Below, one piece after another: positions 1 to 5,807 of a stretch of 10,000 nucleotides of DNA; position 1 is the first letter of the stretch, and each line of letters begins with the position of its first letter. The position numbers and the translations under genes were made by a program. Origin of the DNA: Magnetospirillum sp. (GTDB lineage: Bacteria > Pseudomonadota > Alphaproteobacteria > Rhodospirillales > Magnetospirillaceae); contig JAIWOG010000232.1 of assembly GCA_020217035.1 (NCBI GenBank), positions 1 through 10,000 on the forward strand, written 5' to 3'. The notes beneath the pieces were generated by a model. The model was not told where the DNA came from. It worked only from the letters and a program-made list of their open reading frames with translations, and did not search any database.

Positions 1-648
1 CAGCATGATCACCGGATAGCCGTCGGGCAGGCGCCAGCGGTTGGCCAGGTGGATGATGCGTTCCTGGCTGACCCGGTTGGGGTCGAACTTGGCGAGATCG
101 ACACCGCGATGGATGACGCGGATGCGTTCGGCGGCCAGTCCATAGATGCGCCGCGCGTGCTCGGCGATGAATTCGGAAATGGCGATCACCCGCTCGCCCT
201 TGACCATCACCGAATTGTACCAGTGCTTGAACCCGAAGCCGCCCAGATTGTAGGTGCCGTGGAAGGTGGTCATGAAATGGGCGCCGGCACGGTTGGCGGC
301 GGCCAGCGCGCTCCACGCCGGAGCGCGAGAGCGGGCGTGGACGATGTCCACGCCGTGATCGCGGATGACGCGTTCCAGCTTTTTCACGTTGGCCCGCATG
401 ACCAGCGGGTTCTTGCTGGCCAACGGCAATTCCACATGGATGGCGCCGGCGCGGATCAGTTCGCGCACCATGGGGCCGCCTTCCGACGCCACCACCGCTT
501 TCCAGCCGGCCTCGCACAGGGCTTGCGCCACCTCGACGGTGCCGCGCTCGACACCGCCGGTGACCAAAGCGGGCAGCACTTGCAGAACGACCGGTTGACG
601 GCCGCTTGCGGACGAGGCATCGATGGGGGCGGGATCGGTTTCGGACAT
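1..648 (-). CDS. Family 4 glycosyltransferase, N-terminal 216 residues (3' end cut off by window edge)
   Basis: This is the start of a GT-B fold, GT4-type glycosyltransferase, which would transfer a sugar from an activated donor to a lipid or glycan acceptor on the cytoplasmic side of the inner membrane. The visible part is the acceptor-binding N-terminal domain. A glycine-rich GGVER loop follows the first beta strand (residues 31-35), which begins at about residue 19. Further along are HARSRAPAW (104-112), TTFHGTYN (127-134), an AISEF strand (156-160) and HRGVDLAKFDP (180-190), the segment where the N-terminal domain passes to the nucleotide-sugar-binding domain. The donor-binding half with the usual EX7E motif is missing because the gene runs off the window. 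The ATG at 648 is the only good start before the conserved core; I see no clear ribosome-binding site. The gene diverges from the hydrolase over 16 bases. The sequence style resembles lipopolysaccharide or capsule glycosyltransferases of alphaproteobacteria; donor and acceptor cannot be told. Confidence 0.9.
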   Translation of the reverse strand, partial: MSETDPAPIDASSASGRQPVVLQVLPALVTGGVERGTVEVAQALCEAGWKAVVASEGGPMVRELIRAGAIHVELPLASKNPLVMRANVKKLERVIRDHGVDIVHARSRAPAWSALAAANRAGAHFMTTFHGTYNLGGFGFKHWYNSVMVKGERVIAISEFIAEHARRIYGLAAERIRVIHRGVDLAKFDPNRVSQERIIHLANRWRLPDGYPVIML

Positions 649-664
649 GGACTGGGGCAAGCTT

Positions 665-1432
665 ATGACCAAGGTTGAGGGCGGCGGGATATTATCACGC
701 ACTGACGGCGCGTCCATGGCATACCGTCGCCTGGAAGGCAAGAGTCCTGGAATTGTCTTCCTGCATGGCTTTCATTCCGACATGGAAGGAACCAAGGCCC
801 TGGCGCTGGAAGACATGTGCCGGGTCCAGGGCCGCGCCTTCGTCCGCTTCGACCTGTTTGGCCATGGAAAAAGCTCGGGGCAGGTGGAAGACGGCACCAT
901 CAGCCGTTGGGCCGACGACGCCACCGCCGTGCTGGATGAACTGACCCAAGGCCCGCAAATCCTGGTGGGGTCCAGCCTGGGCGGCTGGATCGCCCTGCTG
1001 ACGGCGCTCAGGCGCCGCGACCGGGTGGCCGGGCTGGTGGGGGTGGCCGCCGCCCCCGACTTCACCGAGGATTTGATGTGGGCGGACTTCACCCCCGAGC
1101 AACGCCGCGACCTGATCGAAAAGGGACACGTGGTGTTGCCCAATTGCTACGAGCCGGAAAATCCGTGGACGGTTCCCCGGTTGCTGATCGAGGACGGCCG
1201 CAACAACCTGCTGCTGCGCGACGCCATCAACCTGCATTGCCCGGTGCGACTGATCCAGGGTCAGAAGGATGCCGACGTGCCATGGCGGACGGCGCTGAAG
1301 ATCGCCGACTGCCTGGCGTCCGACGACGTGGAAGTCACCTTGGTGAAGGACGGAGACCACCGCCTGTCCCGTGACCACGACCTGGTGCGCCTGTGCGACG
1401 TGGTGGAAAAGCTGGTGGCCGGCCTGTCGTGA
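665..1432 (+). CDS. Alpha/beta hydrolase, ABHD10-like (serine esterase/thioesterase)
   Basis: A 255-residue cytoplasmic alpha/beta-hydrolase with a complete catalytic triad. The nucleophile is Ser104 in the elbow GSSLG (102-106), the acid most likely Asp202 in QKDADVPW, and the base His232 in DGDHRLS. The oxyanion-side motif VFLHGF is at about 31-36. Order, spacing and the FVRFD...GHG.SSG and APDFTEDLMW segments match the family that includes mitochondrial ABHD10, a protein depalmitoylase and acyl-glucuronidase; this comparison is from memory. The real substrate here is unknown. Three in-frame ATGs exist upstream of the core (623, 647, 665), plus 716 inside it. I chose 665 because the others upstream would run into or over the divergent glycosyltransferase start and family members have only a short N-terminus before the DG..MAYR segment. 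No strong Shine-Dalgarno supports any of them. The 3' end overlaps the methyltransferase start by four bases, so the two are probably translated together. Codons 9-11 are rare AT-rich ones (ATA TTA TCA). Confidence 0.88.
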   Translation: MTKVEGGGILSRTDGASMAYRRLEGKSPGIVFLHGFHSDMEGTKALALEDMCRVQGRAFVRFDLFGHGKSSGQVEDGTISRWADDATAVLDELTQGPQILVGSSLGGWIALLTALRRRDRVAGLVGVAAAPDFTEDLMWADFTPEQRRDLIEKGHVVLPNCYEPENPWTVPRLLIEDGRNNLLLRDAINLHCPVRLIQGQKDADVPWRTALKIADCLASDDVEVTLVKDGDHRLSRDHDLVRLCDVVEKLVAGLS

Positions 1433-2361
1433 CCGTCGATTTCTTCAAGCGCACCGCCCTGGCGGAAAATTTCGCCCAAGCCGGCTTGGTGGCCGTCGAC
1501 ATCGGATCGCGCGGCGGCTTCGACCCGGATTTGCTGCCCATCGCCTGGGCGGTGGACGGCATCGGTTTCGAACCCGAGCCCCAGGCTTTCGCGCAATTGC
1601 AGAGCTTGTCGCCAGCACCTTGGCACTCGGTGACCTGGCTGCCCTTCGCTGTCGGCGCCGAGAACGGCCCCGCAACCTTGTGGGTGCCGCCCGACCCGGT
1701 GGGCGCCTCGCTATTGGAACATGATCCGTCGGTTGGCGAACGTTTTGGCCTGACCCATCTGACCAGCGACTGCCGACCCATCGCGGTGGACACCTTGACC
1801 CTGGATTGCGCCCTGGACAGCCGACCGCTTCCCGATTACCTGAAGCTGGACGTGGAGGGGGCTGAACTGTCCATCCTGAAGAACGCCCCGAAAAGCTTGG
1901 CCCATTGCGTGGCGATCAAGGCCGAAGCGTCCTTCGTCGCCGCCCGCAAGGGACAGCCGGTGGTCGCCGACCTTGACGTCTTCCTGCGCGGCCAGGGATT
2001 CGAACTGATGGACGTCATCCGCCCCATGCGCTGGCGGTCGCGGCCGGTGGCGCCGCACCCCTATTCCTGGCGGGGCGAGCCCGGCTATTCGCGCGGCCAG
2101 ATCGGCCAATGCGACCTGCTGTATTTCCGCCACCCCGACGCCGTGACCGGACAAACACAACGTCTGAAAGCCGGCCTGGTTGCCGCTGCCTTGGGCTATT
2201 TCGACCGCGCCTTGCCGCTGCTGACCGCCGCCGGCATCGCTCCGGCCCGGGTGAACCAAGCCTCACGCCGTTTCGGTCGTAAGGTGGCCTTGGCCACCAT
2301 GGGGGGACACCTGCGCGACATGGTGCCGTTGCTGCGCTCGTTGCTGGGCGGAATCCCCTAA
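1429..2361 (+). CDS. FkbM-family SAM-dependent methyltransferase
   Basis: A 310-residue protein with the FkbM methyltransferase signature. Its S-adenosylmethionine-binding loop is VDIGSRGG (23-30), with the ribose-binding acidic residue at the end of the second strand in GFEPEP (Glu48). The family's hallmark LKLDVEGAE lies at about 139-146, followed by a helix (LSILKNA). FkbM-type enzymes are O-methyltransferases acting on sugars of polysaccharides, lipopolysaccharide, glycolipids or macrolides; the substrate cannot be read here. About 70 residues after the core are poorly recognisable, beginning near GQTQRLKAG. The start is taken as the GTG at 1429, which shares four bases (GTGA) with the hydrolase stop, a common coupling arrangement. 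An ATG at 1393 is also in frame, but it would add 12 residues of no family character inside the hydrolase gene. The nearby glycosyltransferase supports a surface-glycan role. The gene ends head-on against the secreted protein gene, stop codons overlapping. Confidence 0.88.
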   Translation: MTVDFFKRTALAENFAQAGLVAVDIGSRGGFDPDLLPIAWAVDGIGFEPEPQAFAQLQSLSPAPWHSVTWLPFAVGAENGPATLWVPPDPVGASLLEHDPSVGERFGLTHLTSDCRPIAVDTLTLDCALDSRPLPDYLKLDVEGAELSILKNAPKSLAHCVAIKAEASFVAARKGQPVVADLDVFLRGQGFELMDVIRPMRWRSRPVAPHPYSWRGEPGYSRGQIGQCDLLYFRHPDAVTGQTQRLKAGLVAAALGYFDRALPLLTAAGIAPARVNQASRRFGRKVALATMGGHLRDMVPLLRSLLGGIP

Positions 2362-2912
2362 TCCCGGCACGGCCGTCGGGGGTCGGCGGTGTCGCACAGA
2401 TCGATGGCGTCGGCGAAGTCCCGCCATTGCAGCAACTCGTCGCCGGACACCGGCACCTGGCCGACGGCGAAGGGGGCGCCGCGCCACATGCGGCTGACCA
2501 CATAGAAGGCGTCGGCGCCGCGTATGGCGAAATGCAGCACATAGGTGCCGCGGCCGTCGCCCTTGTATTTGCCGCAGGCGATAGCGCGCGAGCCGGCCTC
2601 GCGCCCCGCCACCAATCCCAGGCTGGCGGGACCGGCGGCGGCGGATTCGCACACCGCCGCCGTCTTCTCCACCGCCTGTTCCAGGAAATCCTTCACCGTC
2701 AGCGGCACGCCACGAAACGCCTGCACTGTGATGCGCCGGGTCCAGGTTTCGGCGGATTCGGCGGCCGGGATCAGCTCGGTGGCTTGCCCCGCCTTGTCGG
2801 TGACCGTGCTCAATACCTTCCAATCGGGCAATTGCGGCACTTGCAGCCGTTCGGCGGCGAAGGCGGGCTGGAACAGCAGGAAAACGGCCAGACTGAACAG
2901 GATGCGGCGCAT
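2358..2912 (-). CDS. Secreted protein of unknown function with four cysteines
   Basis: A 184-residue protein that I cannot assign to a named family. Residues 1-20 form a clear Sec signal peptide: MRR, then a hydrophobic stretch, then a QPAFA-A cleavage region, so the mature protein should be periplasmic or exported. The mature part is about 165 residues with no further membrane segment. It holds four cysteines (about 88, 113, 173 and 182), an even number that would allow two disulfides in the periplasm. The segment GTYVLHFAIRGADAFYVVSRMWRGAPF (in two pieces about 122-148) looks like a conserved beta-hairpin core, and the C-terminus ends with a CDTADPRRPC motif. The ATG at 2912 is preceded by a GGGGG ribosome-binding site five bases upstream. 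A start 17 codons earlier is possible but would put charged residues before the signal peptide. It is transcribed divergently from the efflux operon, and its stop overlaps that of the methyltransferase. Confidence 0.8.
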   Translation of the reverse strand: MRRILFSLAVFLLFQPAFAAERLQVPQLPDWKVLSTVTDKAGQATELIPAAESAETWTRRITVQAFRGVPLTVKDFLEQAVEKTAAVCESAAAGPASLGLVAGREAGSRAIACGKYKGDGRGTYVLHFAIRGADAFYVVSRMWRGAPFAVGQVPVSGDELLQWRDFADAIDLCDTADPRRPCRD

Positions 2913-2980
2913 GATGACCCCCGTAGCTGCGGCAAGGCTAATCCGCCGCTTGCACCGACGCAATGCCCCTCACGACGGCC

Positions 2981-3010
2981 TTGACCTGAAGCTCTCGCGA
3001 CGCTTATAAA
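2981..3010 (+). promoter_or_regulatory. Sigma-70-like promoter of the efflux pair
   Basis: A -35 box TTGACC (2981-2986, 5 of 6 consensus bases) and a -10 box TATAAA (3005-3010, 5 of 6) are separated by 18 bases. Transcription would begin near 3016-3018, about 20 bases before the adaptor start codon at 3039. This is the best promoter in the window, and its position directly before a palindromic operator strengthens the call. Confidence 0.65.
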
Positions 3011-3026
3011 ACTGAACCGTTCAGTT
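3010..3026. promoter_or_regulatory. Perfect 17-base palindromic operator, probably for a TetR-family repressor
   Basis: AACTGAAC-C-GTTCAGTT is a perfect inverted repeat, eight-base arms around one central base (3018). It starts at the last base of the -10 box and covers the predicted transcription start, so a bound protein would block RNA polymerase. Size, symmetry and placement before an efflux operon are typical of TetR/AcrR-family operators. The 3' arm is followed at once by another TTCAGG, which also supplies the weak ribosome-binding site of the adaptor gene. No repressor gene lies in this window, so the regulator must be encoded elsewhere. That the binder is TetR-type is an inference. 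Confidence 0.7.
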
Positions 3027-3038
3027 CAGGTTATTGCC

Positions 3039-4067
3039 ATGAAAAAGATTATCCTGCGCGTCCTTGTCCTGGTCCTGCTGTCCGGCGCCGTCATCACCGC
3101 CGGCCGCTGGTACTTTCATGGCCGTTACCTGGAAACCACCGACGACGCCTATGTGGAAGGCGACATCACCAACCTGACACCCAAGGTTTCGGCCCATGTG
3201 GTGGACGTGGCGGTGGCCGACAACCAGCGGGTCAAGGCCGGCGACGTTCTGATCCGCCTGGACGACAAGGATTACCGCGCCAAAGCGGCGGAAGCGGCGT
3301 CCACCTTGGCAGCCCGGCGGGCGACGCTGGCCCAGTTGGACGACAAGGTCGCCGTGCAACAGGCGGTGCTGGCCCAGGCCGGTGCCGGCATTTCGGCGGC
3401 AAAGGCCGATTTGACCTTGTCGCGCCAGGATTTGGAACGCGCCAGCCGTCTGGTCAAAGAAGATTTCGTCAGCCGCCAGCGTTACGACACCCAGGCCGCC
3501 GAGGCGGCCAAGGCGGCGGCCAGCCTGCAAGGCAGCAGCGCCCAGGCCACCGCCGCCAAACGCCAGTTGGCGGTGCTGGAAGCCGACCGCGACGTCGCCC
3601 AGGCGCAGGTGGAACAGGCCCAGGCCCAGTTGGACCTGGCCCGCGCCGATCTGGACTCCACCATCATCCGCGCCCCGGTGGATGGCATCGTCGGCAACCG
3701 CGTCGCCCGTCTCGGCGCCTTCGTGCGGCCGGGTCAGCACCTGCTGTCGGTGGTGCCGGTGGACAGCGTCTGGGTGGACGCCAATTACAAGGAAACCCAG
3801 TTGACCCACCTGAAGCCGGGCCAGCACGCCAGCTTGAAGGTGGACGCCTTCCCCGACACCGTTCTGGACGGCGTGGTGGACAGCTTCTCGCCGGCCAGCG
3901 GCGCCAAGTTCAGCCTGTTGCCGCCGGAAAACGCCACCGGCAATTTCACCAAGATCGTCCAGCGCGTGCCCGTGCGCATCCGTCTGGCCGCCGACAACCC
4001 GCTGGCCGGCCGCCTGGTCCCCGGTCTGTCGGTGGTCGCCACCATCGACACGCGGACCGGCCCCTGA
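3039..4067 (+). CDS. emrA: EmrA/HlyD-type membrane fusion protein of an MFS efflux pump
   Basis: A 342-residue periplasmic adaptor that would link the inner-membrane transporter encoded next to it with an outer-membrane TolC-like channel. An N-terminal membrane anchor spans about residues 5-22. It is followed by TTDDAYVEGD (33-42), the opening strand of the barrel, and the first lipoyl half (about 45-75, with ADNQRVKAGDVL). A long, strongly alanine/glutamine-rich coiled-coil hairpin follows (about 80-205), then the second lipoyl half (RAPVDGIVGN, 211-220) and the beta-barrel with DANYKETQL (247-255) and GNFTKIVQRVPVRI (301-314), both typical of EmrA-type adaptors. Length is a little shorter than E. 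coli EmrA. The start at 3039 has only a weak CAGG ribosome-binding site eight bases upstream. It is the first gene of a two-gene operon, one base before the transporter gene, probably repressed through the palindrome at 3010-3026. The exported compounds are unknown. Confidence 0.93.
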   Translation: MKKIILRVLVLVLLSGAVITAGRWYFHGRYLETTDDAYVEGDITNLTPKVSAHVVDVAVADNQRVKAGDVLIRLDDKDYRAKAAEAASTLAARRATLAQLDDKVAVQQAVLAQAGAGISAAKADLTLSRQDLERASRLVKEDFVSRQRYDTQAAEAAKAAASLQGSSAQATAAKRQLAVLEADRDVAQAQVEQAQAQLDLARADLDSTIIRAPVDGIVGNRVARLGAFVRPGQHLLSVVPVDSVWVDANYKETQLTHLKPGQHASLKVDAFPDTVLDGVVDSFSPASGAKFSLLPPENATGNFTKIVQRVPVRIRLAADNPLAGRLVPGLSVVATIDTRTGP

Positions 4068-4068
4068 G

Positions 4069-5652
4069 ATGAGCGCCGACGACCCCCGCCATGCCGTCAA
4101 CCCCGAGGACCGGGTGGTCACCCCACGGGACTGGGTGGGCTTCATCGCCATGGTGGTCGGCATGTTCATGGCCATCTTGGACATCCAGATCGTCGCCAGT
4201 TCCATCGCCCAGATCCAGGCCGGCATCTCGGCCTCGGCCGACGAAATCTCGTGGGTGCAGACCGCCTATCTGATCGCCGAGGTGGTGATGATCCCGCTGT
4301 CGGGCTGGATGGCGCGGGTGTTTTCCACCCGTTGGCTGTTCATGGTGTCGTGCCTGACCTTCACAATCGCCTCGGTGGCCTGCGCCTTCGCCTGGTCCAT
4401 CGAAAGCATGATCGTCTTTCGCGCCATCCAGGGCTTCCTGGGCGGCGCCATGATTCCCACGGTGTTCGCCACCTCGTTCCTGTTGTTCCCGCCGCGCATG
4501 AGCGCCGGCATCTCGGTGCTGATCGGCCTGGTCGCCACCATGGCCCCGACCATCGGCCCGACCTTGGGCGGCTGGCTGACGGAAAGCCTGTCCTGGCACT
4601 GGCTGTTCCTGATCAACGTGGTCCCCGGCCTGATCGTCGCCGCCCTGGTCGGCAGTTTCGTCCACGTGGACAAGCCGCGCCTGGACATGCTGAAGGGCTT
4701 CGACCTGGCCGGCATCCTGCTGGTCGGCGCCTTCCTGGGCAGCCTGCAATACATCCTGGAAGAAGGCCCCGGCGACGATTGGTTCGACGAGCCGAAGATC
4801 GTCGCCATGACCCTGTTCTGCGCCGTGGCCGGCATGGCCTTCCTGTGGCGCGAGCTGACCACCCCCCATCCGGTGGTGGACGTCCGCGCCTTCCACGACC
4901 GCAACTTCGCCGTCGGCTGCCTGTACAGTTTCATCATCGGTATCGGCCTTTACGGATCGGTCTACGTCATCCCGCTTTATCTGGGCCGGGTGCGTGGCTA
5001 TTCGGCGCTGGAAATCGGCGTCACCATGATGGTCACCGGCATGTTCCAGTTCCTGTCGGCACCGCTGGCCGGGGCCATGGCCAAGAAGCTGGACCTGCGA
5101 GTGATGCTGGGCCTGGGCCTGTCGCTGTTCGGCACCGGGTTGTGGCTGAACCACTACCTGACCAGCCAATGGGGCTATTGGGAGATGTTCCTGCCCCAGG
5201 CGGTGCGCGGCCTGGCGCTGATGTTCTGCTTCGTGCCCATCAACGCCGTGGCGTTGGGGCACCTGAAACCAGCCGAGGTGCAGAACGCGTCGGGGCTTTA
5301 CAACCTGATGCGCAACCTGGGCGGCGCCATCGGCCTGGCCGCCATCACCACCTTCCTGCGCGAACGCACCGACCTGCACATGGTGCGGCTGTCGGAAAGC
5401 CTGACGCCTGACAACCTGGAAGCCGTCACCCGGCTGTCCGACATTTCCGCCCGCGTCGCCACCTTGCTGCCCGGCGATCCCGACCAGGCGGCGCTGAAGA
5501 TTCTGTTCAACCTGACCAAGCAGCAAGCCTCGACCATGGCGTTCGGCGACATCCTGATGTCCATGTCGCTGGTTTTCCTGGTCGGCCTGGTGCTGATGCC
5601 CCTGGTGCACAAGGTCCGCCATCCGTCGGCCGGCGCCGCCGACGCCCACTGA
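4069..5652 (+). CDS. emrB: EmrB/QacA-type multidrug MFS transporter (DHA2 family, 14 helices)
   Basis: A 527-residue inner-membrane proton-driven drug exporter. After a hydrophilic tail of about 20 residues come the drug:H+ antiporter motifs in order: LDIQIVASSIAQI (37-49, motif D1), GWMARVFSTRW (79-89, motif A region), RAIQGFLGGAMIP (118-130, motif B with Arg118) and APTIGPTLGGW (159-169, motif C, diagnostic for antiporters). Hydrophobic segments continue to the C-terminus, consistent with 14 helices as in EmrB. A loop of about 40 residues after helix 13 contains RERTDLHMVRLSE. The motif A match is imperfect (it lacks the usual G-x-L-x-D-R spacing), which is common in DHA2 proteins. The ATG lies one base after the adaptor stop, so translation is surely coupled. 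Together they form two parts of a tripartite pump; the outer-membrane channel is not encoded here. Substrates cannot be predicted. Confidence 0.93.
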   Translation: MSADDPRHAVNPEDRVVTPRDWVGFIAMVVGMFMAILDIQIVASSIAQIQAGISASADEISWVQTAYLIAEVVMIPLSGWMARVFSTRWLFMVSCLTFTIASVACAFAWSIESMIVFRAIQGFLGGAMIPTVFATSFLLFPPRMSAGISVLIGLVATMAPTIGPTLGGWLTESLSWHWLFLINVVPGLIVAALVGSFVHVDKPRLDMLKGFDLAGILLVGAFLGSLQYILEEGPGDDWFDEPKIVAMTLFCAVAGMAFLWRELTTPHPVVDVRAFHDRNFAVGCLYSFIIGIGLYGSVYVIPLYLGRVRGYSALEIGVTMMVTGMFQFLSAPLAGAMAKKLDLRVMLGLGLSLFGTGLWLNHYLTSQWGYWEMFLPQAVRGLALMFCFVPINAVALGHLKPAEVQNASGLYNLMRNLGGAIGLAAITTFLRERTDLHMVRLSESLTPDNLEAVTRLSDISARVATLLPGDPDQAALKILFNLTKQQASTMAFGDILMSMSLVFLVGLVLMPLVHKVRHPSAGAADAH

Positions 5653-5658
5653 TCCCCA

Positions 5659-5741
5659 TCGGTCGCCGCCACCCCCCGAAAGCCGGAGCAACGCCCCAAC
5701 CGTCCGGCTTTCCTCCCTCCCTTGGGGCTGGCGGCGACCGA
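5659..5741. repeat. Nested inverted repeat between emrB and asnB
   Basis: Two perfect inverted repeats sit one inside the other. The outer arms are 13 bases (5659-5671 pairs with 5729-5741: TCGGTCGCCGCCA / TGGCGGCGACCGA). They continue inward with four more C-G pairs (5673-5676 with 5724-5727). The inner arms are 10 bases (5678-5687 with 5703-5712). Together about 27 pairs could form in 83 bases, starting just six bases after the emrB stop. It may be a transcription end, a mobile palindromic repeat, or a leader structure of asnB. Confidence 0.7.
5678..5723 (+). terminator. Possible intrinsic terminator after the efflux pair
   Basis: The inner hairpin GAAAGCCGGA / TCCGGCTTTC (10 pairs, 15-base loop) is followed by a pyrimidine-rich run with scattered T residues (TCCTCCCTCCCTT) rather than a solid T-tract. 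In a GC-rich genome this could still stop transcription, but the poor T-run and the large loop keep confidence moderate. Confidence 0.45.
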
Positions 5742-5757
5742 GCCCTGTTGCCAGGGC
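5742..5757 (+). other. Small hairpin in the asnB upstream region
   Basis: GCCCTG-TTGC-CAGGGC forms a six-pair stem with a four-base loop, starting one base after the nested repeat. The TTGCCA inside it (5748-5753) could also act as a -35 box with a weak TAAGGT 18 bases downstream (5772-5777). I cannot decide between the two readings, and either may be chance. Confidence 0.3.
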
Positions 5758-5807
5758 GGGGCCTGCAAGGCTAAGGTCGCGGGCCTTTCCGATGACGGGT
5801 TCGTTCC

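Noticed and set aside
623..664. Longer hydrolase starting at ATG 623 or 647
   Set aside because: The extra residues would be encoded over the start of the divergent glycosyltransferase and show no family character.
49..678. 209-codon plus-strand open frame at the left edge
   Set aside because: The minus strand carries a recognisable glycosyltransferase here; the plus frame has no family character.
1393..1428. Methyltransferase starting at ATG 1393
   Set aside because: It would overlap the hydrolase by 40 bases; the GTG at 1429 gives a standard 4-base overlap and a normal N-terminus.
3021..4226. 401-codon open frame on the minus strand across emrA
   Set aside because: It is a mirror frame of a confidently identified gene, produced by high third-position GC; its translation is rich in Gly, Gln, His and Arg with no domain.
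3946..5691. 581-codon minus-strand open frame across emrB
   Set aside because: It lies opposite a clear 14-helix transporter, and its His/Gln/Gly-rich translation is typical of antisense frames in GC-rich DNA.
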